A stretch of 64,000 nucleotides of DNA from Enteroscipio rubneri (lineage in GTDB: Bacteria > Actinomycetota > Coriobacteriia > Coriobacteriales > Eggerthellaceae): NCBI RefSeq assembly GCF_002899715.1, contig NZ_PPEK01000006.1, positions 62,001-126,000 of the forward strand, in the 5' to 3' direction. The translations under genes and the position numbers were made by a program. Of the stretch, positions 1-7,123 are shown in pieces. Under the pieces are notes generated by a model. The model did no database searches, had not been told where the DNA came from, and saw only the letters and a list, made by a program, of their open reading frames with translations. Position 1 is the stretch's first letter. Each line of letters begins with the position of its first letter.

Positions 1-33
1 AGACCGCCGCGTCTGCCATTCCGCCACTCGGGC
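1..33 (-). tRNA. tRNA-Leu, 5' part only
   Basis: On the minus strand the sequence beginning at position 33 reads GCCCGAG, then TGGCGG, then AATGGCAGACGCG. This is the acceptor-strand start, U8 and D-arm signature of a bacterial leucine tRNA. The gene runs off the left edge before the anticodon, so the isoacceptor cannot be named. A perfect -10 box lies just upstream on the same strand. Confidence 0.72.
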
Positions 34-43
34 GCAACCTGAG

Positions 44-49
44 ATTATA
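44..49 (-). promoter_or_regulatory. -10 box (TATAAT) for the tRNA-Leu gene
   Basis: A consensus TATAAT is read on the minus strand about 10 bases upstream of the tRNA 5' end. No good -35 box is seen at the expected distance. Confidence 0.45.
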
Positions 50-247
50 CCCGAAGGACTGAGGCTCGTCGAGCGCAAAGTTATTCGCTCCACCCGGGTT
101 CGGCGACAAACGGTCAACGATGCTCTGATGCCCTGGCGCAGGATTACAACAAGCATCATAATGAATCCCAACTACGGCCGAGGCGGGCATAGACCCGCAC
201 TGCGCCGGCATCGGCGCCAGCGCACGCGACGGAGAGGCGGATGCTCT

Positions 248-1675
248 ATGGACAACGCAGAACTCATCGGCAGGATCGACGCGTATCTTGAGGACAACTG
301 GGAGGCGATGATCGGCGACATCGAGACGCTCGTCCGCATTCCCAGCTTTGAAGATCTCGATAGGAAAGCTGCGGGTGCGCCGTTTGGCCCGGGCCCTCAG
401 GAAGCGCTGACGACGGCGCTCGAACTGGCAGGCGACATGGGATTCCAAACGCACGATGCCGAAGGCTACATCGGATTTGCCGACTTTCCGGGCGACAGCG
501 AGACGCAGATCGGCATCATCGGGCACATGGACGTGGTTCCGGCCGGTCCCGGTTGGACGTTCGAACCGTATGCGGTCACGCGCAAGGACGGTTACCTCGT
601 CGGGCGCGGCACGCTTGACGACAAGGGCCCGAGCGTGGTGGCGCTGCACGCCATGAAGTTCTGGAAGGATCTGCAGGATGCGGGCGAGGCGCCGCGGTTC
701 CCCTACACCGTGCGCTTCCTGTTCGGCGCGAACGAGGAATCGGGCATGGCCGATGTTGCGTACTACCACGAGCATTACGACGATCCCTCCTTCCTGTTCA
801 CGCCCGATGCGGAATTTCCCGTGTGCTACGGTGAGAAAGGCGGCTACGACGGTGTCATCACAAGCAAGCGCATCGAAGAGTGTGCTCGTGTGATTGCAGA
901 ATTCGAGGGCGGCGCGGCTACGAATGCGGTTCCGGGTGTCGCCTATGCCGTCGTGAAAGCCGACGCAAGCCAGCTGCCGAACACCGATCGCATCACGGTG
1001 AGTGCCGCCGGCGAAGGCTTGGCCCGTCTGGAGGCTGTCGGCAAGAGCGCGCATGCATCCACGCCCGACGAGGGCATCAACGCTATCGGACTCGTTGTCG
1101 ACTACCTGCTCGAAAACGGGCTATGCGGTGCCGATGAGCGCGCCTTCCTGGAGCTCGATCAGAAGCTGCTCAACCACACCGATGGCTCCGGCATCGGCAT
1201 TGACAGCTCCGACGAGTACTTCGGCCCGCTCACCATCATCGGCGGCACCATCAAGCTGGACGACGGACGGTTCGTCCAGACGCTCGACAGCCGCTTTCCT
1301 ACATCTATCACGGCCGATCGCATCACCGAGCGCCTGCGCCAGCTGGCGGGCGAGATTGGCGCAACGTTCGAAAACACGCTGCTCATGGAGCCATTTTTGG
1401 TCAAGCCGGACAGCCCCGTTATCCAGGCGTTGCTCAACGCCTACAACGAGGCCACGGGCGAGGATGCCAAGCCCTTCACGATGGGAGGCGGCACGTACGC
1501 CCGCGAGTTCAAGAGCGGTGCGAGCTTCGGACCCGAAAAACCTTGGGTAAAGGATCCCGCGTGGGTGGGCACGATGCACGGTCCCGATGAGGGCATCAGC
1601 GAGGAGCTGCTGAAGCAGGCGTTCAAAATCTATGCGCTGACGCTTGACAAGCTCATGCAGCTCGACCTGCAGTAG
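248..1675 (+). CDS. M20 family dipeptidase (PepV / Sapep-like)
   Basis: Predicted cytoplasmic zinc metallodipeptidase of 475 residues that splits short peptides. The M20 metal and catalytic motifs are visible: GHMDVVPAG (His93, Asp95), GRGTLDDKG (around residue 120), ANEESG (Glu163/164), FTPDAEFP (Asp187), and a C-terminal TMHGPDEG with the last metal-ligand histidine. The overall pattern is that of the PepV/Sapep group, which hydrolyses Xaa-His and related dipeptides. I chose the ATG at 248 because GGAGAGG lies 10 bases upstream; the open frame runs further upstream but that part is arginine-rich and has no ribosome site. The gene stands alone; the next gene starts 227 bases later. The substrate is not determined by the sequence. 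Confidence 0.88.
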   Translation: MDNAELIGRIDAYLEDNWEAMIGDIETLVRIPSFEDLDRKAAGAPFGPGPQEALTTALELAGDMGFQTHDAEGYIGFADFPGDSETQIGIIGHMDVVPAGPGWTFEPYAVTRKDGYLVGRGTLDDKGPSVVALHAMKFWKDLQDAGEAPRFPYTVRFLFGANEESGMADVAYYHEHYDDPSFLFTPDAEFPVCYGEKGGYDGVITSKRIEECARVIAEFEGGAATNAVPGVAYAVVKADASQLPNTDRITVSAAGEGLARLEAVGKSAHASTPDEGINAIGLVVDYLLENGLCGADERAFLELDQKLLNHTDGSGIGIDSSDEYFGPLTIIGGTIKLDDGRFVQTLDSRFPTSITADRITERLRQLAGEIGATFENTLLMEPFLVKPDSPVIQALLNAYNEATGEDAKPFTMGGGTYAREFKSGASFGPEKPWVKDPAWVGTMHGPDEGISEELLKQAFKIYALTLDKLMQLDLQ

Positions 1676-1902
1676 GAGGGGCTCGCATAAGCGCTCGGAG
1701 CACCAGCAGGCACCTGTAGCTCCGAGCGCAGCGCCTCAAGCGGCCAGAACTTGCCGCGTCCGGCACAGCGCCGTATGCGGTCCGCACCTCGCCATCTCCG
1801 AATCAAAGCTGACCCCGCCTCGCTTCGTGCCATGCTGAACGATTGAAGCAGGTCGTTGAATCTGCCCGTACCCGAGCGGATTCGCAAAGGAAAGGAACGC
1901 AC

Positions 1903-2784
1903 ATGGTCGATACCGTACCCGACGACTTCACACCTTCTCTCGGCATAGCCGATGCGGAAGGGCTCGAGGATGTCTGCGATGGCCGCATCGAGCTTGAAGG
2001 TTTGCCGAATACCCGCGATATCGGCGGCATACCAGCGGCTGGCGGGTGCTACGTCAAGCACGCTCGCCTTATCCGTTCGGGCGCCCTTGCGGGAGCGACG
2101 GCGCGCGATTTGGAAACGCTTGTCGACGAGTTTTGCGTGCGCACGATCGTCGATCTGAGAACCGAGGAAGAGCGTCGTGAGAAACCTGATCCTGAAGACG
2201 AGCTGCCGGGTGTGAAATTCGAGTACGCGCCTCTGCTCAACACTGCGACCTTCGGCGTGACGCGCGAAGGCGGGCTGCACGGCATGATGAAGATGCTCAA
2301 GGCCGTGCAAGACGATCCGGCCCAGATTATGATGAAGGTCTACGCCAGCATGATGGTGGACGAGAAGAGCATCGAGGGTTTCGCGGCGTTTTTCGACGAC
2401 GTGCTGGCGGCCGATGAAGGGGCTGTCCTGTGGCACTGCACCGTCGGCAAAGATCGCGCCGGATTGGCGACGGCATTGCTGCTGCACATACTGGGCGCTT
2501 CGCGCGCGGACATCGTGCGCGACTACGAGGCTACGAACCGCTACGTCGCCTCGCATACCGAGGATATTGTGGACCAGCTGGCGAGGTACCATCTTGCCGA
2601 CAAGCTCGACAAGAGCATCCACATCATCAATGCGGCCGATCCGCGATATCTGCAAGCTGCATTCGACGCCGTAGAGCAGCGCTTCGGCGATCTGGATGCA
2701 TTCGTGCGCGATCGGCTGGGCGTCTCGTGCGAGAAGCGCGCCGCCCTGCGCGAGCGCTATCTCACGCCGGATCCTTTGGGATAG
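1903..2784 (+). CDS. Tyrosine-protein phosphatase (atypical, Y_phosphatase3-like)
   Basis: Protein of 293 residues with the phosphatase P-loop HCTVGKDRAG (nucleophile Cys179, Arg185). The N-terminal block NTRDIGG and the DLRTEEER segment (residue ~84) are typical of the bacterial tyrosine/serine phosphatase family that includes IphP and mycobacterial PtpB. It probably dephosphorylates phosphotyrosine or phosphoinositide-like substrates. No signal peptide is seen. The start at 1903 follows AGGAAAGGAA with good spacing; an upstream ATG at 1843 lacks a ribosome site. There is no neighbouring tyrosine kinase, so its partner is unknown. Confidence 0.85.
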   Translation: MVDTVPDDFTPSLGIADAEGLEDVCDGRIELEGLPNTRDIGGIPAAGGCYVKHARLIRSGALAGATARDLETLVDEFCVRTIVDLRTEEERREKPDPEDELPGVKFEYAPLLNTATFGVTREGGLHGMMKMLKAVQDDPAQIMMKVYASMMVDEKSIEGFAAFFDDVLAADEGAVLWHCTVGKDRAGLATALLLHILGASRADIVRDYEATNRYVASHTEDIVDQLARYHLADKLDKSIHIINAADPRYLQAAFDAVEQRFGDLDAFVRDRLGVSCEKRAALRERYLTPDPLG

Positions 2785-3110
2785 CGCTTTCCGTTCGGCT
2801 TTCATGTGCTTCCTGCGCCGCTGTGCGCGATACTGCGATCGTGGCCGCTGTTCGGATCCTCCTTCAACGCAGCTGACGATGCCCCCTATACGGTGCAGCC
2901 TCCGTTTGATAGGGCCCATCCTAATTCCGACCAGCGGCGGGGTGCGGCGGTTGCGGGTACGCGTCGTCGGCCGGCGCCGCCTGACACCGCAGATGGCGCC
3001 GGTCGACGGTGCGGTTCCGCCATCTTTGAGGCTTTCGTGCGGTTTCGCTCGCCGTTGACTTATAATAGGCTCACGATTGAGGAGAGCGTGTGAGGCAGGA
3101 GGCTCAGGTG
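2785..3110. other. Intergenic stretch upstream of the LytTR regulator
   Basis: No credible gene. The last 50 bases hold a perfect TATAAT and a strong AGGAGG ribosome site for the response regulator. The rest is GC-rich with no recognised element. Confidence 0.6.
3061..3066 (+). promoter_or_regulatory. -10 box (TATAAT) for the LytTR response regulator
   Basis: Perfect TATAAT about 45 bases upstream of the start codon. The hexamer 17 bases further upstream is a poor -35 match, so activation by a regulator is possible. Confidence 0.5.
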
Positions 3111-3821
3111 TTGAAAGCGATGATCGTCGATGACGAGGCCCCGGCGCGTTCCGAGCTCAAGTTCCTGCTTGACGAGCTCGGCCAGACTGAAGTCGTCGCC
3201 GAGGCTGCCAGCGTTCGCGAGGCTATCGAGAAGCTGAAGGAATACCCCTGCGACGTCATGTTTCTTGATGTGAACATGCCGGAGGCGACGGGTTTGCAGC
3301 TGGCGGAGGCCTTGCAGCATCTCAAGTTCCCCCCAGCAGTCGTTTTTGTAACTGCCTATAGTGAGTTCGCGCTCGAAGCGTTCAAGGTAAGCGCGATCGA
3401 CTACCTGGTGAAACCCGTCGAGACCGAGCGCCTATCGCAGGCCATCGCCCGCGTGCGCGAGCATGTTTCGCTGCACATGCAGGCCCAGAAATCCGAACGG
3501 ATACCCGTCGAAAAAGGCGGCAAGAAAATCCTCATCGGCATCGATAAGATCCGCTTCGTCATGGCGCGCGACGATTATGCGTATCTCCAGACGGACACGG
3601 ATCGCTATTTCTCCACGGTAAGCTTGGCCCAGCTGGAAAAGCGGCTGGATGGCCATGGGTTCTTCCGTGTGCATCGCGGCTATCTGGTGAACCTGTCGAT
3701 GGTGGAGGAGATCGAATCGGTGTCGGGCGGTACGCTGCTGCTCACGCTGAACGGCGTCGACGAGAAAATTCCCGTCAGCCGCCGACGTGTCTCTGCACTC
3801 AAGAAAGCACTCGGGCTTTAG
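3111..3821 (+). CDS. LytTR-family response regulator
   Basis: DNA-binding response regulator of about 236 residues. The N-terminal receiver domain starts KAMIVDDEAPAR and carries the phosphoacceptor in VMFLDVNMP, a Thr/Ser switch in VFVTAYSE and the lysine in DYLVKPVE. The C-terminal half is a LytTR DNA-binding domain (FFRVHRGYLVNLSMVEEI, then IPVSRRR). The start is uncertain: AGGAGG at 3097-3102 best fits TTG at 3111 or GTG at 3108; GTG at 3090 is less likely. No histidine kinase is adjacent, so it is an orphan within this window. A strong terminator follows. LytTR regulators often control envelope, bacteriocin or transport genes; the target here is unknown. Confidence 0.9.
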   Translation: MKAMIVDDEAPARSELKFLLDELGQTEVVAEAASVREAIEKLKEYPCDVMFLDVNMPEATGLQLAEALQHLKFPPAVVFVTAYSEFALEAFKVSAIDYLVKPVETERLSQAIARVREHVSLHMQAQKSERIPVEKGGKKILIGIDKIRFVMARDDYAYLQTDTDRYFSTVSLAQLEKRLDGHGFFRVHRGYLVNLSMVEEIESVSGGTLLLTLNGVDEKIPVSRRRVSALKKALGL

Positions 3822-3881
3822 CATACGGTTCGAGCAGCTGAGCGATCGGCGCGCCTCGCGCCATCTTTCTCGCAAAATGAA

Positions 3882-3917
3882 GATGATCCGCCCGGTGTCC
3901 GGGCGGATCATCGTTTT
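3882..3917 (+). terminator. Rho-independent terminator of the LytTR gene
   Basis: Perfect 14-bp stem (3882-3895 with 3899-3912) and a 3-base loop, followed by GTTTT. Confidence 0.9.
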
Positions 3918-4033
3918 ACGGCCGGCCGGCTGGTGGGCCGGCCGGCAAGGCCGAGGAGCCGATCGACGGGGTTGGCGAAACCGGTCGGTTGCGCCAAAAG
4001 CGAAGGCGGCCGGTTCGCTCGTCGAACCGGAGG

Positions 4034-4075
4034 GAAAGGCACCGGCGCGGGGCGGTTCGCCGCGTGCCGGTGCCT
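4034..4075 (-). terminator. Terminator of the rubrerythrin gene
   Basis: Perfect 10-bp outer stem (4037-4046 with 4066-4075) with further inner pairing. On the minus strand it is followed by TTTCCC. It lies about 50 bases past the rubrerythrin stop codon. Confidence 0.65.
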
Positions 4076-4126
4076 CGATGGGAATTTCTTGCAGAGGACG
4101 GGTGGCGGTTTGCTAGACCTTAAAGG

Positions 4127-4897
4127 CTAATAAGCCTTGAAGGACGACTTTGGAGCAAGGCAGATGGGGCAGGCGACGAAGTTCTCGCCCTTGTGGATGT
4201 AGCCGCAGATGGGGCAGAGGTAGTATGAGCCGTCGAACGGGGCGTCGATGGTGGTGTAGGCATCCATGTACAGCTTCGCGTGGTACGCCTCGGCCAGCTT
4301 GGCGCGAGTGAACACCTGGACGGCTTTGTCGTTGCCTTCTTCCTGGGCCTTTTTGATGAAGGACGGGTACATGTCCGACGTTTCGTAGATTTCGCCGTTC
4401 GCTCCGGAAATGAGGTTGATGTCGCTCTCATGTTCCTCGACGGCGGGCGGCTCGGGTCGCTCGGTGTCGGGTTCGATCTCCTGTGCCAAGGCGAATTCGA
4501 GTTCTATGTGAATCTTCTCGGCGTCCGAGGTGCATTGGAACAGACGCGCGATCTGGCTAAAGCCTTCCTGCTCGGCCACCTTTGCATACGCCTCGTATTT
4601 CGTGGTCGCGCCGGTCTCGCCGGTGATGGCGGTCAACAGGTTCTCGTAGGTGGTCCCGACGGCGGTGGTGCTGTTGGGAACGATGTTGAAGTTGCTGGCC
4701 GTCGATGCGTCGGGGATATCGGCCGGATCGAGCACATCGGCGACGTACGTGCTGCCCTCGCCGGTTTTCGCATCCTCGTTCTCCGCTTGGGCCTGGGGCT
4801 GCTCGTTCGCGCAGGCTGCCAGCAATCCAAGCGTAGAAATGGATGCAGCGCCTACGGCGGCACTCTTGAGCAGGCTTCTTCTCGTGATCTCGGACAT
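4127..4897 (-). CDS. Exported rubrerythrin-like protein (Tat/lipoprotein signal, ferritin-like plus rubredoxin domain)
   Basis: Protein of 256 residues. It begins with a twin-arginine signal (TRRSLLKS, then a hydrophobic stretch) that ends in a lipobox-like LLAACAN, so it is probably exported and lipid-anchored. The middle is a ferritin-like diiron domain with two rubrerythrin half-repeats (AKVAEQEGFSQIARLF with Glu/His after it, and IKKAQEEGNDKAVQVF followed by AEAYHAKLY). The C-terminus is a rubredoxin site, CPICGYIHKG and CPIC. Rubrerythrins reduce peroxide using rubredoxin-type electrons; most are cytoplasmic, so the export signal is unusual. A consensus promoter with a perfect Fur-type box lies upstream, implying iron or peroxide control. 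Strong GGAGG-type ribosome site. Confidence 0.88.
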   Translation of the reverse strand: MSEITRRSLLKSAAVGAASISTLGLLAACANEQPQAQAENEDAKTGEGSTYVADVLDPADIPDASTASNFNIVPNSTTAVGTTYENLLTAITGETGATTKYEAYAKVAEQEGFSQIARLFQCTSDAEKIHIELEFALAQEIEPDTERPEPPAVEEHESDINLISGANGEIYETSDMYPSFIKKAQEEGNDKAVQVFTRAKLAEAYHAKLYMDAYTTIDAPFDGSYYLCPICGYIHKGENFVACPICLAPKSSFKAY

Positions 4898-4951
4898 GGG
4901 TTCCTCCCTCTCGTCTGAGGACGTTGCGCTGATCGCTCATCCTTTATTGAT

Positions 4952-4980
4952 ACTATATATTAATTGATAATAATTATCAA
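4952..4980 (-). promoter_or_regulatory. Sigma-70-type promoter of the rubrerythrin gene
   Basis: On the minus strand a TTGATA -35 box (4975-4980), a 17-base spacer and a TATAGT -10 box (4952-4957). The region is strongly AT-rich compared with its surroundings. Confidence 0.75.
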
Positions 4981-4981
4981 T
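4963..4981 (-). promoter_or_regulatory. Fur-family operator (7-1-7 box)
   Basis: Perfect inverted repeat ATTGATAAT-A-ATTATCAAT. Its core TGATAAT-A-ATTATCA is identical to the 7-1-7 Fur-box consensus established in Bacillus; the related PerR box differs at the second and penultimate core positions. It covers the -35 box of the rubrerythrin promoter, so binding should repress transcription. Whether the regulator is Fur or PerR cannot be settled from sequence, but the G and C at the deciding positions favour Fur. Confidence 0.8.
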
Positions 4982-5152
4982 ATGCAGTATGCGAGGGGGC
5001 GTGCTCGGAACGCCGGGCCGGCAAGGAGCCGAGCTTCTTAACGCGCTTCTGGCGGCGGTTGCTGCACGGCTCGGTCGTCTCGGCATTGGCGAAATCATTC
5101 ACAACTCCATCACAAGCGCGAGCGGGGGCGAGCGCGCCTGTTCGGCGTTTGC

Positions 5153-5158
5153 TAGAAT
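5153..5158 (+). promoter_or_regulatory. Extended -10 box (TGCTAGAAT) for pgi
   Basis: TAGAAT preceded by TGC, about 30 bases upstream of the pgi start codon. The same TGCTAGAAT string recurs upstream of the VTC gene at 61668. Confidence 0.5.
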
Positions 5159-5188
5159 AGCGAGAATTACCCGCTGAAAGAAGGTTGT

Positions 5189-6913
5189 ATGCTGTCCGGT
5201 GACTTGGAAAAACTCTATCCTTCCGCCAAGACGCTCGTGAAGGAATGCGCGGCGAGTCGTCTGCATGCGAAGGATGCGAGCCTGTATGGGTTCGCCGAAG
5301 AAGCGCAGGCATGCGCTGAGCGGTACATGGGATGGACTGATCTTGCCAGCAATCCGCCCTATCCGCTGCACGAGATCCAAGCATTCGCCGACTCCGTCAT
5401 CGCTCAGGGACTGAAGACCGTCGTGCTTATTGGCCAAGGCGGATCGACCCAAGCGCCTATGACCATCACGAAGTACAACAAGCCGGATTCGTCCATGGTG
5501 ACGTTCAAGACATTGGACTCGGATTCCCCGGTTCGCGTCCGCGCCATCCTTGCCGAAGCGAAACCCGAGACCACGTTGTTCGTCATCTCGTCGAAGAGCG
5601 GTGGCACCATCGAGCCGCGTCTGGCACTGCAGGCGGTGCGCAACGCGGTTCTAGCTTCGGATCGCATGGACGAGGTCGAGCTGGCGGAACATCTTGTTGC
5701 CATTACCGATCCGGGCTCCGATTTGGAGCGCCAGGCACGCGAGGAGGGCTGGGCCGCCGTGTTTCCCGGCGAGCCGTCTGTTGGCGGACGCTTCTCGGCG
5801 CTATCGGTGTTCGGCCTGCTGCCGGCTGCGCTCGTGGGAATCAACCTCGAGGAACTCATGATGCACGCCGTAGAGGCTGAGCGCCAGTGCAGCGAGGACG
5901 CCATCGACAATCCGGCCATCGGCCTAGCGGCGTTTTTGTACGACAACTACGTGCAGGGACGCAATAAATTCTCCTTCCTCACGCCGAAACGCGGACGCGT
6001 TCTGGGCTTGTGGATCGAGCAGCTGGTAGCCGAAAGCCTGGGCAAGGAAGGCCAGGGCATACTGCCGAATATCGAAATCGACTCGCTGCTTCTGACCAAG
6101 GACCCGGGCGATCGCAGCGTCATCATGTACCAGACGAAGAACGACCTGTGGGACGAGCGGCGCAACTTCGAGATGAGCCTGTCCTACATCGACCCTACTA
6201 TCCCGCGCGCGAACTTCAAAATCGATACGGTGGAGGAGCTGGCCGAGCATTTCGTCATGTGGGAATATGCTATCGCCATGTGCGGCTATCTCATGAAGAT
6301 CTGCCCATTCGACCAACCTGACGTAGCCTCGGCGAAAGCGGTGGTGCTCGACATTCTGCGCGAAGGCCAGCCCGAGCCCGATTTTATCCAGGATTTTATC
6401 GATGATGTCCACATGGGCGAAGTCGAGGTGCGTCTTTCGCCGTGCTTCAAGGACTGTACCGATGTGCGCGGTGCGCTGCGGGCGCTGCTTGGCAGCATCC
6501 AACCGGGCGATTTCTTCGCGCTCAACGCGTTTCTGCCGTTTACCGGCGAGGGCCGGCGCGAGGCGCTCGAGACCATCCGCCACGGCGTGGCCGACAAGCG
6601 CGGCGTGGTATCCTGCCTGGAAGTGGGCCCGCGATACCTCCACTCGACAGGGCAGCTGCACAAGGGCGGCCCGAACTGCGGCGTGTTCCTCATCTTGTCG
6701 GCCGACGAACTGAAGGACATTCCGCTCAAGCAAGAGGCTGAAAGCCTCGGATCGCTTGCGAAGGCGCAGGCGTCGGGTGATCTTGTGACGCTGGCCGACC
6801 GCGGCCGCCGGTGCGTGCACCTGCATCTGCCCGACAACTCCGGCGTAACATTGCGCGGGCTGGCCGAGGTAATCGTCGACATCCTCGAGGAGCTTGAGGC
6901 GCCGACGAGGTAG
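5189..6913 (+). CDS. pgi: Glucose-6-phosphate isomerase
   Basis: Interconverts glucose 6-phosphate and fructose 6-phosphate in glycolysis and gluconeogenesis. The 574-residue protein has two SIS sugar-isomerase folds: LIGQGGSTQAP (residue ~82), FVISSKSGGTIEPRLAL (residue ~131), and the GGRFSALSVFGLLP block near residue 200 that is diagnostic of Pgi. The C-terminal part (GEGRREALETIRHGVADKRG, then LHKGGPNCGVFL) resembles that of long actinobacterial and Chloroflexi-type Pgi, including bifunctional transaldolase/Pgi proteins, but the transaldolase domain itself is absent. It has its own extended -10 promoter. The downstream spacer has an 8-bp GC hairpin (7078-7085 with 7091-7098) without a clear U-tract. 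Confidence 0.9.
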   Translation: MLSGDLEKLYPSAKTLVKECAASRLHAKDASLYGFAEEAQACAERYMGWTDLASNPPYPLHEIQAFADSVIAQGLKTVVLIGQGGSTQAPMTITKYNKPDSSMVTFKTLDSDSPVRVRAILAEAKPETTLFVISSKSGGTIEPRLALQAVRNAVLASDRMDEVELAEHLVAITDPGSDLERQAREEGWAAVFPGEPSVGGRFSALSVFGLLPAALVGINLEELMMHAVEAERQCSEDAIDNPAIGLAAFLYDNYVQGRNKFSFLTPKRGRVLGLWIEQLVAESLGKEGQGILPNIEIDSLLLTKDPGDRSVIMYQTKNDLWDERRNFEMSLSYIDPTIPRANFKIDTVEELAEHFVMWEYAIAMCGYLMKICPFDQPDVASAKAVVLDILREGQPEPDFIQDFIDDVHMGEVEVRLSPCFKDCTDVRGALRALLGSIQPGDFFALNAFLPFTGEGRREALETIRHGVADKRGVVSCLEVGPRYLHSTGQLHKGGPNCGVFLILSADELKDIPLKQEAESLGSLAKAQASGDLVTLADRGRRCVHLHLPDNSGVTLRGLAEVIVDILEELEAPTR

Positions 6914-7034
6914 AGCGTCTGCGGGATGGAGATTGCAGCGATGCCTGGGACGCGGCGCGCAGGGGTGCGATGCGAGCCGTGCGTCGTGAGCGAGCCGGGT
7001 CGGGACTGCGGCGTGGTGCTCACGGCACGAACGT

Positions 7035-7050
7035 AGTTCCACGTGATACA
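7035..7050. promoter_or_regulatory. Degenerate parS-like site
   Basis: Reads AGTTCCACGTGATACA. It keeps the central CCACGTG and differs from the parS consensus at the first position and at position 13. It is possibly a weak third site of the cluster in hypF and hypD, but chance is not excluded. Confidence 0.3.
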
Positions 7051-7123
7051 GCGCGTCCATGCGCGCGAACACATCGAGGGCGGCCGACCGGGCCGCCCTT
7101 GTGGATTGAAGCGGAGGCGACAC

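Larger units (their letters stand above)
3822..4126. other. Hairpin-rich spacer between convergent genes
   Basis: No gene. Besides the two terminators it holds a 10-bp stem of palindromic GCCGGCCGGC arms (3921-3930 with 3937-3946) and an 8-bp stem (4010-4017 with 4023-4030). Four strong hairpins occur in about 200 bases between genes that face each other. Confidence 0.7.

Noticed and set aside
1630-2919. Open frame of 429 codons on the minus strand
   Set aside because: It lies opposite the phosphatase gene, which has a clear P-loop and ribosome site. The antisense product is Arg/His/Ala-rich with no domain, as expected from high-GC mirror frames.
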